From contig CALBAX010000039.1 of NCBI GenBank assembly GCA_937926875.1, forward strand, positions 29,126-93,125: 64,000 bases of DNA. The letters are read 5' to 3'. The notes below the pieces were generated by a model. It did no database searches. It saw only the letters and a list, made by a program, of their open reading frames with translations, and was not told the origin of the DNA. Of the stretch, positions 40,169 through 47,928 are shown piece by piece (position 1 is the first letter of the stretch; the number at the start of each line of letters is the position of its first letter). The DNA comes from an uncultured Desulfovibrio sp. (lineage in GTDB: Bacteria; Desulfobacterota; Desulfovibrionia; Desulfovibrionales; Desulfovibrionaceae). The translations under genes and the position numbers were made by a program.

Positions 40169-41677
40169 CTATTTCTTTTTGCGCTTGGCAGGCCGTTCGC
40201 GCTTCTTGCGCTTTTTGGCCGCCGCCGACTTGCCGTGTCCGGCATCCGGCAGCCCCATGGGCGGCACACCGGGCACACCACCCATCCCCGGCATCATGCC
40301 GGGCATCCCGCCCATACCGCCGGGCATGCCCATGCCCCGGGGCATCCTGGGCATGGCGGGCATCCCCTTGGCTTTGCCGCCCATCATCCCCTTCATCATC
40401 TGGCGCATCTGCTCGAACTGGCGCACCAGCTGGTTGACCTGCTGCACCGTGACCCCGGCCCCCCTGGCGATACGCGCCCGGCGGCTGCCGTTGAGGATAT
40501 CAGGGTTGCGGCGCTCGGCCATGGTCATGGAATTGATGATGGCTTCGGTACGGGCCATTTCCTTTTCAGGCATGGCGCCGTTGGCTTCGGCCAGCTTTTC
40601 ACGCAGGCCGCCCATACCGGGGATCATCTTCAAAATACTGTCCAGAGAGCCGAGCTTCTTGATACGGCGCATCTGGGTACGAAAATCTTCCAGGTCGAAG
40701 CTGGCCTTGCGCATCTTTTTGGCAAGGGCTTCGGCCTCGTCGGCGTCGATGGTGGCCTGGGCCTTTTCCACCAGGGTGAGCACGTCGCCCATGCCCAGGA
40801 TGCGGCCCGCGATGCGGTCGGGATGGAAGATCTCCATCTCGGACAGCTTTTCGCCCATACCCACGAACTTCACCGGGGCACCGGTCACCGCCCGGATGGA
40901 CAGGGCCGCGCCGCCGCGGGCATCGCCGTCCATCTTGGTCAGCACCACACCGGTCAGGCCCAGACGTTCGTTGAAGGACTCCGCCACGGTCACGGCATCC
41001 TGACCGGTCATGGCGTCGGCCACGAACAGGATCTCCTGCGGGTTCACCGCCGCCTTGATGGCAGCCAGTTCCTGCATCAGGGGTTCGTCCACATGCAGGC
41101 GGCCGGCGGTGTCCAGCAGGACTACCGTGGCCTGCTGCTCGCGGGCGGCCTCCATGGCCTGACGGGCGATGTCCACGGGATTCATGTCCACTGTGGACGG
41201 GAAGCAGGGCATGTCCAGCTGTTTGGCCAGCACGGTCAGCTGGTCGATGGCCGCGGGACGGTACACGTCGGCAGGCACCAGGTAGGGACGCATCTTCTGC
41301 TTGCGCAGCAGATTGGCGATCTTGCCCGCCGAGGTGGTCTTACCGGAGCCCTGCAGGCCCACCAGCATGATGACGGCCGGTTCCTGGCCCTGCAGGTTCA
41401 GACCCGCGGTCTCGCCGCCAAGCAGGCCCACCAGCTCCTCATGGACGATCTTGACGACCTGCTGCGCCGGGCTGACACCCTTGATGAGTTCCTGTCCCAG
41501 GCACTTCTGGCGGACGTTCTCCACAAAGTCCTTGACGACCTTGAAATTGACGTCGGCCTCCAGAAGGGCAAGGCGCACCTCGCGCAGGCCGGCCTGGATA
41601 TTTTCTTCCGTCAGCTGGCCGCGTCCGCTGAAGGAGCGGAACACACCGGAAAGGCGATCGGAAAGGCTTTCGAACAT
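40169..41677 (-). CDS. ffh: Signal recognition particle protein Ffh
   Basis: A 502-residue SRP GTPase. The NG domain has GLQGSGKTTSAGK (P-loop), VLLDTAGRLHVD, LTKMDGDARGG and the GMGDVLTLVE hinge. The M domain has RARIARGAGVTVQQVNQLVRQFEQMRQMMKGM. The C-terminal tail is an unusually long Gly/Met/Pro repeat (GMGMPGGMGGMPGMMPG) ending in Lys/Arg. It binds signal sequences and 4.5S RNA. It is located upstream of rpsP as in many bacteria. Confidence 0.97.
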   Translation of the reverse strand: MFESLSDRLSGVFRSFSGRGQLTEENIQAGLREVRLALLEADVNFKVVKDFVENVRQKCLGQELIKGVSPAQQVVKIVHEELVGLLGGETAGLNLQGQEPAVIMLVGLQGSGKTTSAGKIANLLRKQKMRPYLVPADVYRPAAIDQLTVLAKQLDMPCFPSTVDMNPVDIARQAMEAAREQQATVVLLDTAGRLHVDEPLMQELAAIKAAVNPQEILFVADAMTGQDAVTVAESFNERLGLTGVVLTKMDGDARGGAALSIRAVTGAPVKFVGMGEKLSEMEIFHPDRIAGRILGMGDVLTLVEKAQATIDADEAEALAKKMRKASFDLEDFRTQMRRIKKLGSLDSILKMIPGMGGLREKLAEANGAMPEKEMARTEAIINSMTMAERRNPDILNGSRRARIARGAGVTVQQVNQLVRQFEQMRQMMKGMMGGKAKGMPAMPRMPRGMGMPGGMGGMPGMMPGMGGVPGVPPMGLPDAGHGKSAAAKKRKKRERPAKRKKK

Positions 41678-41911
41678 GGGAACCCCGCTATCAAGTTACA
41701 CTGAAAGGCCCTGCCCTCCCTGCCGCAGGACATGGCGACAGATCACGCGGGCCCGGCCAGCGCATACAGAATTGTGATTCATAGGCTGTTTACGCCGTTT
41801 CGTCAAGAAAAGACCGTGGTGGCGGCCAATCGCCCTTCCGGCCGCGCCTTCCTAGTCTGCGCGCAGCTCACGGCTGGGCAGGGCACACGCCCCACATGCG
41901 TCCTGCTCAGT

Positions 41912-41946
41912 AAAAAAAAGAAAAGGCCGCCCCCGAAGAAGCGGCC
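41912..41946 (-). terminator. Terminator of first small beta-barrel gene
   Basis: Minus strand: GGCCGC-TTCTTCGGG-GGCGGCC followed by TTTTCTTTTTTTT (complement of 41912-41924). It lies ~20 bp past the stop at 41969. Confidence 0.75.
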
Positions 41947-41968
41947 GGACAGTCTGGAGCGCCCCAGA

Positions 41969-42622
41969 CTAGAAGGTATAACGCAGACCGAGCATGAACT
42001 CGTGGTTGCAGGGCTGGTTCTTGATCTTGGCGCCGTCGGGCAGATCCACTTCGTAGTAGCCCAGGTTCACATAGCGGTAGCCCAGGTCAACGGCGAAATT
42101 GTCAGCGATGTCATAGGCCACACCGGCACCCACGTTCCAGGCGAAAGTGGTGCTATGATCATCGAAATTGGCGTGATAGTCCTTAACGGAAAACGTATAG
42201 TTGGCGTAGTTGAAGGCCATGCCCAGACCAGCCCCCACATAGGGAGTGAAGGCCGTGCTGTTGCGGAAGTCATAATAGAGGTTCAGGAACAGCGTGGACG
42301 CGTTCCAGGCCCCCTTGAGATCCAGTATTTTGTTATAATTCCAGCTTTTTTCGCTGTTGCCGCGCAGGGCGTATTCCACTTCGGCGCGTACGGGCACATC
42401 AAAACGGCTGTTGAAGTCATAGCCCAGGGCCAGCGCGCCGCCCAGGGTGAACTGGCTGTAGTCCTCGCTCACCCCATTGGAGCCGGCTTCCAGCGTGGGA
42501 TAATTGTTCTGGATGCTCATCAGAAACTTGGGAGCCAGGTACATACCGGTACCTTCGGCTTTGGCCACACCGGACAGGGCCAGGACACAGATCAGGGCCA
42601 GGACGGCAAAACAACGTTTCAT
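41969..42622 (-). CDS. Small outer-membrane beta-barrel protein, paralogue 1
   Basis: 217 residues. Sec signal peptide MKRCFAVLALICVLALSGVAKA is cleaved before EGTGMYLAPKF. The mature part shows alternating hydrophobic strands (YSQFTLGGALALGYDF, VPVRAEVEYALRG, STLFLNLYYDFRN, FTPYVGAGLGMAFNY, FAWNVGAGVAYDIADNFAVDLGYRYV) and ends in the outer-membrane C-terminal signature LRYTF with terminal Phe. This is the opacity/OmpA-like eight-strand porin type (OMP_b-brl). GGAGAAAACC precedes ATG 42622. It is closely similar to the gene at 43054-43710, indicating tandem duplication. Ligand and function unknown. Confidence 0.85.
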   Translation of the reverse strand: MKRCFAVLALICVLALSGVAKAEGTGMYLAPKFLMSIQNNYPTLEAGSNGVSEDYSQFTLGGALALGYDFNSRFDVPVRAEVEYALRGNSEKSWNYNKILDLKGAWNASTLFLNLYYDFRNSTAFTPYVGAGLGMAFNYANYTFSVKDYHANFDDHSTTFAWNVGAGVAYDIADNFAVDLGYRYVNLGYYEVDLPDGAKIKNQPCNHEFMLGLRYTF

Positions 42623-42738
42623 GGTTTTCTCCTTTCTTTGAAAAGTTGACTGCGCTGTCCGTGGTAACAGGCAGTATTCGGGATTTTCTTCCCTAGCAAA
42701 GAGGAGGAGACTTTTCAAGAACAATTATTCTATACTAT

Positions 42739-42757
42739 ATTTCATAAAATATGAAAT
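42739..42757. promoter_or_regulatory. Perfect 8-bp palindrome upstream of beta-barrel gene 1
   Basis: ATTTCATA-AAA-TATGAAAT in an AT-rich promoter region, ~117 bp upstream of the start. It looks like a repressor or activator operator; the regulator cannot be named. The AT-rich stretch 42725-43000 otherwise holds no gene. Confidence 0.4.
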
Positions 42758-43003
42758 CCTTTGTTTTTCCATTCCATCATTTTTTCAAAGGACGGATTTG
42801 CAACGATACCCCGCTAATTATTACACCATGTTTCACCCATAAGGAGGCATAACTCGTAGCGATATATCCGTTATGATATTTGTTATCACGATCATTCAAA
42901 TCGATCCATCAATACGAGATCCCTCTGCCCCTGCCTAATCATGGACCCTATTCGTCCTGACATACAAATAGTACTCTTTTACTGCTATTATGGCATGACA
43001 ACA

Positions 43004-43033
43004 AAAAGGCCGCTCCCTGGGGAGCGGCCTTTT
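43004..43033 (-). terminator. Terminator of second small beta-barrel gene
   Basis: AAAAGGCCGCTCC (43004-43016) with GGAGCGGCCTTTT (43021-43033), a perfect 13-bp stem with loop CTGG. On the minus strand the run TTTTTG continues after it. Confidence 0.85.
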
Positions 43034-43053
43034 CTGATCGCGGGCAAGGCGTG

Positions 43054-43710
43054 CTAGAAAGCGAAGCGCAGACCCAGCATGAATTCGTGGTTGTAAGGAC
43101 GGCTGCCCACCTTGATCTGGTCGCCGTTCAGGGTACCGCTGGCTTCGGTGTAGCCCAGGTCCACATAGCGGTAGGCGGCGTCGATGTACAGGGCATCGTT
43201 CACATTGTACGCCACACCGGCACCCACGTTCCAGGCGAAGTTGGTGGTGCTTTCATCACGGGAAACGGCACTGCGGTCACGATGCAGGTCGAAGCCCAGG
43301 TAGTTGAAGGACATACCGATACCGGCGCCGATGTAGGGCACGAAGGCGCTGTCGTTGCGGAAGTCATAGTACAGATTGGCGAACAGGGTGGAGCTGTTCC
43401 AGGTGCAGTCCACGCTGCCCCAGTGGCTGCCCCAGCTCTTTTCGCTGTTGCCGCGCAGGGCGTATTCCAGTTCCACACGCAGGGGCACCAGATACTGGGG
43501 CCAGAAGTCGTAACCGGCGGCCAGAGCGCCGCCCAGGGTGAACTGGGAGTACTCGTCCACGCCGCCCATACCGGACCGTTCGATGGTGCCGGTTTCCTGG
43601 ATGGTCATCAGGAACTTGGGAGCCAGGTACATACCGGTACCTTCGGCCTTGGCCATGCCGGGCAGGACCAGAGCCACCAGCAGCGCCAGTGCAAGGATGG
43701 TGCGTTTCAT
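43054..43710 (-). CDS. Small outer-membrane beta-barrel protein, paralogue 2
   Basis: 218 residues. Signal peptide MKRTILALALLVALVLPGMAKA, mature start EGTGMYLAPKFLMTI identical in pattern to paralogue 1. Strands such as YSQFTLGGALAAGYDF, LVPLRVELEYALRG, STLFANLYYDFRN, FVPYIGAGIGMSFNY and NFAWNVGAGVAYNV follow, ending LRFAF. Divergence from paralogue 1 is concentrated in the presumed surface loops, as expected for externally exposed parts of duplicated barrels. It has its own promoter and terminator, so the pair is not an operon. Function unknown. Confidence 0.85.
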   Translation of the reverse strand: MKRTILALALLVALVLPGMAKAEGTGMYLAPKFLMTIQETGTIERSGMGGVDEYSQFTLGGALAAGYDFWPQYLVPLRVELEYALRGNSEKSWGSHWGSVDCTWNSSTLFANLYYDFRNDSAFVPYIGAGIGMSFNYLGFDLHRDRSAVSRDESTTNFAWNVGAGVAYNVNDALYIDAAYRYVDLGYTEASGTLNGDQIKVGSRPYNHEFMLGLRFAF

Positions 43711-43787
43711 TGCTCTCCTCCAAAGAGATGTTTCCTGCAGAGCAGGGCCTTGTTCAGGCGGATAAAGTTTAGACTTTCTCAAACGGG

Positions 43788-43816
43788 ACTATAGAGATTT
43801 TCTAGGCGCTGGTCAA
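43788..43816 (-). promoter_or_regulatory. Sigma70-type promoter of beta-barrel gene 2
   Basis: Minus strand TTGACC (complement of 43811-43816), a 17-bp spacer, TATAGT (complement of 43788-43793). This predicts a ~75-nt leader before ATG 43710. Confidence 0.7.
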
Positions 43817-43836
43817 ATGGTCTGTGCGCAGGGCAC

Positions 43837-43874
43837 GAAAAAAGGGCGCCCCCCGAAGGGCGACGCCCCAAAAC
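43837..43874 (-). terminator. Terminator of the FadL-type gene
   Basis: Minus strand: GGGGCGTCGCCC-TTCG-GGGGGCGCCC then TTTTTTCG. The FadL-type stop is ~15 bp before it. It overlaps nothing but the -35 region of beta-barrel gene 2. Confidence 0.75.
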
Positions 43875-43889
43875 CTGCCGGAGGGCAGC

Positions 43890-45140
43890 CTAGAACTTGT
43901 AACCGAAGCTCAGCATGTAGATGTTGGCCACGGTGTCCTTGGAATTGCCGCCGCTGATGAAGCCGCTGTCGAGGATCCCATGCCCGTCCGTGCTGTCATA
44001 GCTGGTGGGATTGATCCACATATGGCAGTAGGCGAAGTCGATGGTGAAGTCGTTCCATTCCACGCCCGTGCCCAGGGTCAAGGCCGTGCGGCCATTGGAC
44101 GGCACCATGAAATCGGAATGGTCTTCGTTGATGACCGGGGTCTCGTACCAGAAACCAGCACGCAGGCTCCACCAGTCCAGGGGCTTGTATTCCACGCTGG
44201 CATTGAAATTCCAGCCGTCGTTCCAGTTTTTGTGGCTGATGGACTGGTTGCCATTGTCCATGTAGATGTTCAGGGAGTTGTAGGTGGACCAGCGCGTCCA
44301 GACCGCGCCCACTTCGAAGCTCAGATTGTCCAGGGGCTTGTAGGCGATGCCCAGGGCCAGGGAGTCAGGCAGCTGCACGGTACCGTGGGCGCTGCAATCA
44401 TTCATCATCCCCATGTCCTTGAGCTTTCCTTCATACTTGGCGTCGCCGTAGGCATTGACCGTGACCTGGGTCTTGTAGGCAAGGCCGATGGACCATTCAT
44501 CGTTCAGGCGGGCATGCAGGCCGAAATGGCCGCCCACGCCCCAGCCAGAGGCCTGGACTTCGACGTCGTGATCCCCCAGGAAGGCCAACTGGGGATGCAT
44601 GAACTTCTGTTCCGTGGTCAGATTGACGTTCATGATCTCCAGACCGGCGGACACGGAGAACATGTCGTTGATCTTCCAGGCCAGGGTGGGCACAGCGGAA
44701 ACGGTCTGCAGGTTGACGCTGTACAGGTTGTAACGGCCGGTCCAGTTCTGGTCATAGCTGTTGCCCAGACCGAAGCGCGAGAACACGCCCAGGCCCAGCC
44801 ACAGGCTGTCGTTGAGCTGCCAGCTGGCGTAGGCGTGCGGCGCCGCCCACACAGCGGGCTTGGTGGTGGTTTCCTGCTTGCCGTAGGTCGTATCCAGCGA
44901 CAATGTCCCCATGGGAGCGATAAGGCCCATCCCGCCCATGACCTGGACGCCGGGCAACTGGGTGATGCCGGCCGCGTTATAGGCAATGGCCGACACGTCG
45001 TCGGCGCGGCCCACCATGCCGCTGGCCAGCCCCAGACCGCGTGCGCTCCACTCGGTCAGCGCAAAACCTTCAGCCATGGCGGACGACGCCATCCCCAGAA
45101 CCAGGACCACCCACAGGCCCACCACACGCAAAGCTTTCAT
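43890..45140 (-). CDS. FadL/TodX/OmpP1-family outer-membrane transporter
   Basis: 416 residues. Signal peptide MKALRVVGLWVVLVLGMASSAMA, then the FadL N-terminal hatch EGFALTEWSARGLGLASGMVGRADDVSAIAYNAAGITQLPG, with the NPA-like turn replaced by NAAGIT. The rest is a 14-strand type barrel ending MLSFGYKF. FadL-type channels admit hydrophobic compounds such as long-chain fatty acids or aromatics by lateral diffusion. Start 45140 is preceded by GGGAGGAAGA. Monocistronic between terminators. Substrate unknown. Confidence 0.9.
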   Translation of the reverse strand: MKALRVVGLWVVLVLGMASSAMAEGFALTEWSARGLGLASGMVGRADDVSAIAYNAAGITQLPGVQVMGGMGLIAPMGTLSLDTTYGKQETTTKPAVWAAPHAYASWQLNDSLWLGLGVFSRFGLGNSYDQNWTGRYNLYSVNLQTVSAVPTLAWKINDMFSVSAGLEIMNVNLTTEQKFMHPQLAFLGDHDVEVQASGWGVGGHFGLHARLNDEWSIGLAYKTQVTVNAYGDAKYEGKLKDMGMMNDCSAHGTVQLPDSLALGIAYKPLDNLSFEVGAVWTRWSTYNSLNIYMDNGNQSISHKNWNDGWNFNASVEYKPLDWWSLRAGFWYETPVINEDHSDFMVPSNGRTALTLGTGVEWNDFTIDFAYCHMWINPTSYDSTDGHGILDSGFISGGNSKDTVANIYMLSFGYKF

Positions 45141-45335
45141 TCTTCCTCCCTTGACCATGAAGCACCGGGCAAAGTCCTTCCGCCCGGTCCTGACTCCTGC
45201 CCTGCTGTGCCCGGCTATAGGGCACGCCGCTCGCTCAGGCATCAGGACCGGTCAAAGGCCGCAAAAATGCCGGGGCAGGCACCACAGAGCTTTCCCCAGT
45301 GCAAATCCCGCTTACGGGAAAAATAAACCGGAAAA

Positions 45336-47672
45336 TTAGAGCATATTGACAGGGTCAAGGTCAAGAAAAAGCCGCAAGCGACCGGCGCACTGCTGACGGA
45401 CAGCTTCGTGATACAGTGCCCTGACCGACTGCCAGTCAGCGCTTTTGATGAGGCAGGAGAAACGTCGGCGTCCCCGCAGCATGGCCAGGGGCGCCGGGAT
45501 GGGCCCCAGCAGGCGTACGCCCAGCTCTCGGGCCCTGGTTTGCAGCAGCAGGGCCAGTTCCCCCAGTGCCGCGGCACCGCCCGGATCTTCTGCGGGGAAG
45601 GAGATGCGCAGCAGGGCCAGACGCACGAAAGGCGGATAGCCGTATTGCCGCCGCCGGGCCAGCTCAGCAGCATAAAAGCCTTCGTAATCGCCGCGCTGGA
45701 CATATTGCCAGCAGTAGTGGTCGGTATTGCGGGTCTGGATCAGCACCCGCCCGGCTTTGTCACCACGCCCGGCCCGGCCAGCGGACTGGACCAGCAGCTG
45801 GAAGGAGCGTTCCGCAGCCCTGTAGTCCGGCAGGTTGAGCCCCAGATCGCCATCCGCCACGACGACCAACGTCACATCAGGAAAATGATGGCCCTTGGAG
45901 AGCATCTGTGTGCCTACAAGGATGGGGGACTCATGCCGGGCAAAGGCCGCCAGTATCTCTTCCATGCGTCCTGGACGGCGTGTGCTGTCGCGATCGAGGC
46001 GCAGGACAGGCTGCCCGGCCAGTGTGGACAGGTATTCTTCAAGCCTTTCGGTGCCTTCTCCCATGGGCAGGAAATTCATGCTCCTGCACTGCGGACAGGG
46101 ACTGGGGAAAGGAACGGCATAGCCGCAGTAATGGCAGACGAGCCTCCCCCGCCCTTTATGGTAGGTCAGGGCGATGTGGCAATGCGGACAACTGACAGTC
46201 TCCTTGCAGTCCAGACAGTACAGCAGGGGGGCGTAGCCGCGCCGGTTGAGCAGGACCACGGCCTGCTCCCCACGTTGCAGCACTTCCCGCAAGGCCTGCT
46301 CACTGCGGGCGGCGAGCAGCCCTTCCCCGGCCAGGCCGCTGGCATCCACCAGCTCCACCGGTGGCAGGGGCCGTCCCCCTACCCTCTCCGGCAGGCGCAG
46401 GAGAGCTATCCGCCCCTGACTGGCCGCATGGAACGTCTTGATGTCCGGCGTGGCCGAGCCCAGCACCAGCAGGCCACGCTGCCGTGCGATGCGCGACCAC
46501 GCCAGCTCCTTGGCCTGATAGGGCAAGGACTCGTCCTGCTTGAACGAGCTGTCATGCTCCTCGTCCAGGATGACACACCCCAGCTGCGGCACAGGCAGGA
46601 AAAGCGCGGAGCGCGTCCCCACAACGAGGCAGGGCTCCTGCCGGGTGGCCAGGCGTCGAAAGGTCTCCTCACGCCGTGCCGGGGTCTGATAGCCATGATG
46701 GAAAAACAGGGGGACATGGGGCAGGACACAGGCCGCATCCCGACGCAGCTTGCAGGCAAGGGCCACCTCGGGGGCCAGCAGGAGGACGCTCCTGCCCTGC
46801 TCCAAGCAATGCCGGACCAGCTCCAGATAAACGGCCGTCTTGCCACTGCCGGTCACGCCAAACAGCAGGACCGAGGCAGGATGCTCCGATCCCAGCGCAG
46901 CGCACAGGGCCTCCAGGGCCTGCTGCTGGTCCGCATTGAGGGCAAAGGCCCGGGGCGCGGGCGGGAGCAGCGCATCAGCGGGCTCATCGGCATCCGCGTG
47001 ACGCAGGGCCACACAGCCCGCCCGCAGCAGGGAGCGCAGGGCCGGAGCGCTGCCGGCACCGAGATCCCGCGCCAGCTGGCGACGGCTGACCTGGCCCCGT
47101 TCGTGCAGATACTCCAGGATCTCCCGCTGCCGAGCGGCTTGCGGCCGTACCGGCCAGGGAGGATCCACCCGCAGCACGCAGAGCTCTTCTCCGGCGGCAT
47201 CCCGGCCCGGTGCTGCGAGGCGGGCCTCCCCCCGGCACAGGGCCCTGGCCAGGGCCTGCCGAAGATCCGGCTCCAGCTTCGTGACCTGCTTCACCGTGCA
47301 GGAAAAATCCTTGTCTGCCGCCAGCCAGCGGATGCGCAGCTCCACCTGCCGCAAGCCCTGCGGCAGTACATGTCCGAACACACAGCCCGGCTCCAGGCCC
47401 TGCCGGATGGCCAAGTCCCGTGCCAGCGCCCTGACGTCCTCTGAAAGCAGGGGAACGGTCTCCAACGGCCAGGCCACCTCCTTGCAGGTGACGCCGTCAG
47501 GAAGATCGCTGTGCTCCAGGAGCTCCGTCAGGATGCCTGCCCGCAGCGCCCCACGCCCCAGAGGGACAGCCACGCGCAGGCCTTCCTGCCAAAAATCTTT
47601 CGGAAAGATGTCCGGCAGGGCGTAGGTCAACGTACTGTAAGGAGCGGAAAGCAGCGCGATGCGGGCGAACAT
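45336..47672 (-). CDS. priA: Primosomal protein N' (replication restart helicase PriA)
   Basis: A 778-residue 3'-5' SF2 helicase that reloads the replisome at stalled forks. The N-terminal 3'BD part (FARIALLSAPYSTLTYALPD) is followed by the helicase lobes with VTGSGKTAVYLEL (Walker A), ILDEEHDSSFKQDE (DEEH), VLGSATPDIKTF, and a cysteine-rich zinc region (CLDCKETVSCPHCH..CHYCGYAVPFPSPCPQC) between motifs IV and V. ILVGTQMLSKGHHFPDVTLV and QSAGRAGRGDKAG complete the set. Start 47672 (MFARIAL) removes a 54-residue upstream frame with no ribosome site. It lies alone between outer-membrane protein genes. Confidence 0.96.
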   Translation of the reverse strand: MFARIALLSAPYSTLTYALPDIFPKDFWQEGLRVAVPLGRGALRAGILTELLEHSDLPDGVTCKEVAWPLETVPLLSEDVRALARDLAIRQGLEPGCVFGHVLPQGLRQVELRIRWLAADKDFSCTVKQVTKLEPDLRQALARALCRGEARLAAPGRDAAGEELCVLRVDPPWPVRPQAARQREILEYLHERGQVSRRQLARDLGAGSAPALRSLLRAGCVALRHADADEPADALLPPAPRAFALNADQQQALEALCAALGSEHPASVLLFGVTGSGKTAVYLELVRHCLEQGRSVLLLAPEVALACKLRRDAACVLPHVPLFFHHGYQTPARREETFRRLATRQEPCLVVGTRSALFLPVPQLGCVILDEEHDSSFKQDESLPYQAKELAWSRIARQRGLLVLGSATPDIKTFHAASQGRIALLRLPERVGGRPLPPVELVDASGLAGEGLLAARSEQALREVLQRGEQAVVLLNRRGYAPLLYCLDCKETVSCPHCHIALTYHKGRGRLVCHYCGYAVPFPSPCPQCRSMNFLPMGEGTERLEEYLSTLAGQPVLRLDRDSTRRPGRMEEILAAFARHESPILVGTQMLSKGHHFPDVTLVVVADGDLGLNLPDYRAAERSFQLLVQSAGRAGRGDKAGRVLIQTRNTDHYCWQYVQRGDYEGFYAAELARRRQYGYPPFVRLALLRISFPAEDPGGAAALGELALLLQTRARELGVRLLGPIPAPLAMLRGRRRFSCLIKSADWQSVRALYHEAVRQQCAGRLRLFLDLDPVNML

Positions 47673-47878
47673 GAGACCTCGGCAGGCTAGCAAGGGAATA
47701 TGCCCCTCTCTCAGGGCGGGATGCTGTTCCGGCTCCAACACCAAAAGGAAGGATACGGACGGACAGGAACATACGGCAAGCTGTTGCACCTGACAGCATA
47801 GGCAGAGGCCCCTGCCAAGGCAAGACAGCAGCACGACAGGGAAGGCGAGGAATTAGCCCCGCACTCCCCATCAAGCAT

Positions 47879-47905
47879 AAAAAAAGGGGGGCTTGCGCCC
47901 CCCTT
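47879..47905 (-). terminator. Terminator of porin 1
   Basis: Minus strand: AAGGGGGGC-GCAA-GCCCCCCTT followed by TTTTTATG. It lies ~25 bp past the porin stop at 47929. Confidence 0.85.
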
Positions 47906-47928
47906 GAAAGCATCCTGGTCGTGAAAGA

